Shown here in pieces: positions 61,108 through 64,000 of a stretch of DNA of 64,000 bases. Numbering within the stretch: position 1 is the stretch's first letter; each line of letters opens with the position of its first letter. This stretch comes from JACKFE01 sp050248735. Lineage in GTDB: Bacteria; Nitrospirota; Nitrospiria; Nitrospirales; UBA8639. The DNA lies in NCBI GenBank assembly GCA_050248735.1, contig JBFWRU010000001.1, positions 496,001 to 560,000 of the forward strand. The letters run 5' to 3'. The notes under the pieces were generated by a model. The model was not told the origin of the DNA and searched no databases. It saw nothing but the letters and a program-made list of their open reading frames with translations. The translations under genes and the position numbers were made by a program.

Positions 61108-61629
61108 ATGGAACATATTTTATCGTTGACTCTTGAGAATAAGTTTGGGGCCCTATCACGTGTTGCGGGTTTGTTTAGTGGGCGGGGATTCAACATTGAA
61201 AGTCTGTCGGTAGCTCCCACGTTGGATCCGTCGGTTTCCATGATGACGATCGTGACCAATGGAGACGAACGCATCATCGAACAAATCATGAAGCAACTGA
61301 ATAAGGTGATTGATATCATTAAGGTGGTGGATATCAGCGAATGTGATTTTGTCGAACGGGAAACGGCTCTCATTAAAGTCCATACCCGGCCGGAGGATCG
61401 AGCCGAGGCGCTCAGGATCGCCGATATTTTCCGGGCGAATGTTGTGGACTCCTCTCCGACGAGTTACACCATCGAAGTGACGGGGGATGTCAGAAAAGTC
61501 CAGGCTATCATTAATTTATTGCAGCCTTTGGGCATAAAGGAATTGGTACGGACTGGCCGTATTGCCATGGGACGGGAACCGATTCGGCCTGCGCAGGTTC
61601 AACCCCGTCCTCTTGCAAAGGCCAATTAG
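61108..61629 (+). CDS. ilvN: Acetolactate synthase small (regulatory) subunit
   Basis: 173 residues from ATG 61108, GAGGA upstream. N-terminal ACT domain (LSLTLENKFGALSRVAGLFS, then GFNIESLSVAPT) that senses valine in the family, and the C-terminal domain (VDSSPTSYTIEVTGDVRK, LLQPLGIKELVRTGRIAM). It activates IlvB and provides feedback control. Confidence 0.97.
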   Translation: MEHILSLTLENKFGALSRVAGLFSGRGFNIESLSVAPTLDPSVSMMTIVTNGDERIIEQIMKQLNKVIDIIKVVDISECDFVERETALIKVHTRPEDRAEALRIADIFRANVVDSSPTSYTIEVTGDVRKVQAIINLLQPLGIKELVRTGRIAMGREPIRPAQVQPRPLAKAN

Positions 61630-61733
61630 GCTCACCAACCGGATTGTCTTCATACACGAATCAGTCCATCTTCCATCGCAAGCGGGCTTCTTAAGAATTA
61701 CCGTTACAATTATCTTCCCTTGAGGAGTGTGTT

Positions 61734-62747
61734 ATGAAAATTTTTTATGAAAAAGATGTCGACCAACAATTGCTCAAAAAGAAAAAAGTGGCCGTGGTGG
61801 GATTCGGGAGTCAGGGACATGCTCATGCCTTGAATATGCGGGACAGCGGGATTCAGGTCATCGTCGGATGTCGTGAGGGGGCTTCCTGGAATAAGGCCGA
61901 AGCGGCAGGATTAAAAGTCATGCCGGTGGCTGATGCGGTAAAAGAAGCCGATATTGTGATGATCCTGGCTCCCGATGAACGGCAGGCGGCCATTTACAAT
62001 GACGAAATTGCTCCCTCGCTCAAGAAGGGGGCCTATTTGGCTTTTGGCCATGGTTTCAATATTCATTTCGGGCAAATCCAGCCTGCCAGTCATGTCAATG
62101 TGTTTATGGTGGCACCTAAGGGACCCGGGCACCTCGTCCGGTCCGAATATACCAAGGGCACCGGCGTGCCCTGTTTGTTGGCCGTTCATCAAGATCCGAG
62201 CGGCAATACAGCCCAAGTCGGCTTGGCCTATGCGAGTGCCATCGGAGGCACAAGAGCCGGGGTGATTGAGACGTCCTTTCGGGAAGAAACGGAAACGGAC
62301 CTGTTTGGTGAGCAGGCCGTGCTGTGTGGAGGTGTCACATCGCTCATTCAGGCCGGGTTTGAAACCTTGGTGGAAGCCGGGTATTCACCGGAAATGGCGT
62401 ATTTTGAGTGTTTGCATGAAGTGAAGTTAATCGTCGATCTCATTTATCAGGGTGGAATCGCCAATATGCGGTATTCGATCAGCACGACGGCCAAGTATGG
62501 AGATGTGACCAGAGGTCCGCGTGTCGTAACTCCTCAGACCAAACGGGTCATGAAGAAAATCTTGCAGGAAATTCAAAGCGGACGCTTTGCCCGTGAATGG
62601 GTGCTGGAAAATCAAGCCAATCGTCCGGTCTATAATGCCCTTCTCAAGAAGGGGGAAGAACACCCGATTGAAGAAGTCGGAACGCGGTTGCGCGCGATGA
62701 TGCCCTGGTTGAAAAAAGACCAGTTGGTCGATAAACAAAAAAATTAA
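61734..62747 (+). CDS. ilvC: Ketol-acid reductoisomerase (class I)
   Basis: 337 residues, GAGGAG before the ATG. Rossmann loop VAVVGFGSQGHAHALNMRDS, AFGHGFNIHFGQI, APKGPGHLVRSEY, and the metal-binding EETETDLFGEQAVLCGG. Class I length. Uses NADPH or NADH to convert acetolactate to dihydroxyisovalerate. Confidence 0.98.
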   Translation: MKIFYEKDVDQQLLKKKKVAVVGFGSQGHAHALNMRDSGIQVIVGCREGASWNKAEAAGLKVMPVADAVKEADIVMILAPDERQAAIYNDEIAPSLKKGAYLAFGHGFNIHFGQIQPASHVNVFMVAPKGPGHLVRSEYTKGTGVPCLLAVHQDPSGNTAQVGLAYASAIGGTRAGVIETSFREETETDLFGEQAVLCGGVTSLIQAGFETLVEAGYSPEMAYFECLHEVKLIVDLIYQGGIANMRYSISTTAKYGDVTRGPRVVTPQTKRVMKKILQEIQSGRFAREWVLENQANRPVYNALLKKGEEHPIEEVGTRLRAMMPWLKKDQLVDKQKN

Positions 62748-62779
62748 ATAAATGTGTAACACATTACAGGTGGCCTGCA

Positions 62780-63445
62780 ATGGCTGATCGGGCCAAAGGC
62801 GTACCGGTCGCTCTGGAGGGGTTGCCATTCATCCTCGTCTCCGTGGGGATGACCGTCGGCAGTTGGTGGGCCGGATGGGGATGGCCGACATACCTGCTGG
62901 GGGCCGTAACCGTGTTTGTCGGGTGGTTTTTTCGTAACCCTGCCCGCACGATTCCGTTCGGAAACACCTGGGTCGTCTCTCCCGGAGACGGAACCGTTGT
63001 CGCTGTTGAGTCGGAATTCGAACACCGATTTCTAAAAGCCCAGGCCATTCGGATCAGTATTTTTCTGAATGTTTTTAATGTTCATATCAATCGCATGCCA
63101 ATTGCCGGAGTGGTGCAGGATATCCTTTATCAGCCCGGCCAGTTCATGGCGGCCAATGAGCCCGGTGCGTCGACGGGGAATGAACAAAACGCCTTGATGC
63201 TTCGGCGTGCCGATGGGAATAAAGTGCTGTGTGTCCAGATTGCCGGGTTAATCGCCCGCCGGATCATTTGCTGGGTTGTGCCCGGAGAGCAGATTGAAAT
63301 TGGTGAACGGTTTGGGCTGATTCGGTTCGGATCACGGATGGATGTCTATCTCCCGCAACATAGCGTGATTCAGGTGAAAGTGGGCGACAAGGTTAAAGGG
63401 GGATCATCTATTGTCGCTGAGTTGCCGTGCGCGGAGGGTTCATGA
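62780..63445 (+). CDS. psd: Phosphatidylserine decarboxylase (short type)
   Basis: 221 residues, AGGTGG before the ATG. Two N-terminal helices, then VVSPGDGTVVAVE, FLNVFNVHINRMPIAG and RFGSRMDVYLP, where the Gly-Ser bond is the self-cleavage site that gives the pyruvoyl group. It makes phosphatidylethanolamine. Overlaps the pssA start as ATGA. Confidence 0.95.
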   Translation: MADRAKGVPVALEGLPFILVSVGMTVGSWWAGWGWPTYLLGAVTVFVGWFFRNPARTIPFGNTWVVSPGDGTVVAVESEFEHRFLKAQAIRISIFLNVFNVHINRMPIAGVVQDILYQPGQFMAANEPGASTGNEQNALMLRRADGNKVLCVQIAGLIARRIICWVVPGEQIEIGERFGLIRFGSRMDVYLPQHSVIQVKVGDKVKGGSSIVAELPCAEGS

Positions 63446-64000
63446 AAACTCAATCACCAAAACGACGTCGAGTGGTCTATCTTATTCCCAACTTGCTGAC
63501 CACTGGAAATTTATTCAGCGGCCTGGCTTCCATTTTGTTTGTTTTCGGAGGAAACTTTGAGGCTGCGGCGATTGCCATTCTCGTGGCCATCGTGTTTGAC
63601 ACACTGGATGGCACGTCCGCCAGACTTATGAAGAGCACGAGCCAATTCGGGTTGCAATATGATTCGCTGGGGGATGTGGTGTCCTTTGGCGTCGCCCCGG
63701 GATTATTGATGTATGTCTGGGCCCTGAGCACCCCAAAAATGTTGGGCGCGGCGGTGATGTTCGCGTTTGTGGCCTGCGGAGCGTTACGCCTTGCCCGGTA
63801 TAATGTGATGGCGACGTCGAGTGCAGGCGAAGGCAAACCCTTTACCGGCCTACCGATTCCCGGAGCTGCCGGAGTGATCGGGACCTTGGTCATTTTCGAT
63901 CACCATGTATTTGCACTTGGAGCAGCGGTGAAGCCGATCCTGGCAATTATTCTTTGTCTGTCCCTGGCATTTCTGATGGTCAGTACGTTTCGGTACCGCA
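63442..64000 (+). CDS. pssA: CDP-diacylglycerol-serine O-phosphatidyltransferase (3' end outside window)
   Basis: Frame open from ATG 63442 to the window end (186 codons). The CDP-alcohol phosphotransferase motif is complete: DTLDGTSARLMKSTSQFG, then YDSLGDVVSFGVAPG. Start IPNLLTTGNLFSGLASI is typical of bacterial PssA. It makes phosphatidylserine, the substrate of the preceding Psd, so psd-pssA is a two-gene PE pathway unit. Truncated only by the window edge. Confidence 0.95.
   Translation, partial: MKTQSPKRRRVVYLIPNLLTTGNLFSGLASILFVFGGNFEAAAIAILVAIVFDTLDGTSARLMKSTSQFGLQYDSLGDVVSFGVAPGLLMYVWALSTPKMLGAAVMFAFVACGALRLARYNVMATSSAGEGKPFTGLPIPGAAGVIGTLVIFDHHVFALGAAVKPILAIILCLSLAFLMVSTFRYR

Overview
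The window is a 64 kb piece of a bacterial chromosome that I read as Nitrospirota, most likely a Nitrospira-like nitrite oxidiser with moderate GC. This is an inference. It rests on a complete 14-subunit-type complex I operon with fused nuoCD, a close look-alike of the nitrifier small metal-binding protein SmbP, a remnant carrying a c-type heme motif, and the general gene mix. No rRNA, tRNA, phage, insertion sequence or CRISPR array was recognised.

Region 1 (1-23.3 kb) is an accessory envelope and metal-type region, almost all on the minus strand. It starts with the 3' end of an APH/AAA kinase gene, a TPR protein, a small exported protein and SmbP. Two TonB-dependent transport units follow. 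The first (7628 to 3394) is an exported Asp-box beta-propeller with CVCC and GCPH motifs, then a small His-rich C-x-W-x-C protein, then a TonB receptor with an N-terminal coiled coil. Between the units lie a VKOR-thioredoxin fusion, a lipoprotein metallopeptidase, exported proteins of unknown function and a decayed cytochrome-like gene. The second unit (23030 to about 13233) holds a C-x-W-x-C protein, a TonB-like protein with a signal peptide, a TPR protein, TonB, ExbB, an exported amidohydrolase, another C-x-W-x-C protein, a second receptor, ExbD, two more C-x-W-x-C proteins and a small helix-turn-helix protein. Five paralogues of this small C-x-W-x-C family, each ending in an (S/A)R(G/A)PP tail, sit in 17 kb. 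They are the best candidate for an undescribed system, probably linked to uptake or handling of a metal or metal complex across the outer membrane.

Region 2 (23.3-42.7 kb, plus strand) is core: secA, a MidA/NDUFAF7-type methyltransferase, then nuoA, B, CD, E, F, G, H, I, J, K, L, M, N. A homologue of a known complex I assembly factor directly upstream of the complex I operon is notable. There are hairpins between nuoB and nuoCD, and interleaved inverted repeats upstream of nuoJ.

Region 3 (42.7-59.1 kb) is mixed. It holds an EamA transporter, an ankyrin protein, a SHOCT protein, purH-purD-tsaC, a probably acquired orphan gene, an RmlD-like reductase, threonine aldolase, small conserved proteins, a ComM/YifB ATPase, a membrane-anchored predicted pseudokinase and a BioF-type enzyme.

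Region 4 (59.3-64 kb, plus strand) is the branched-chain amino acid set ilvB-ilvN-ilvC followed by psd-pssA for phosphatidylethanolamine synthesis; pssA runs off the window end.
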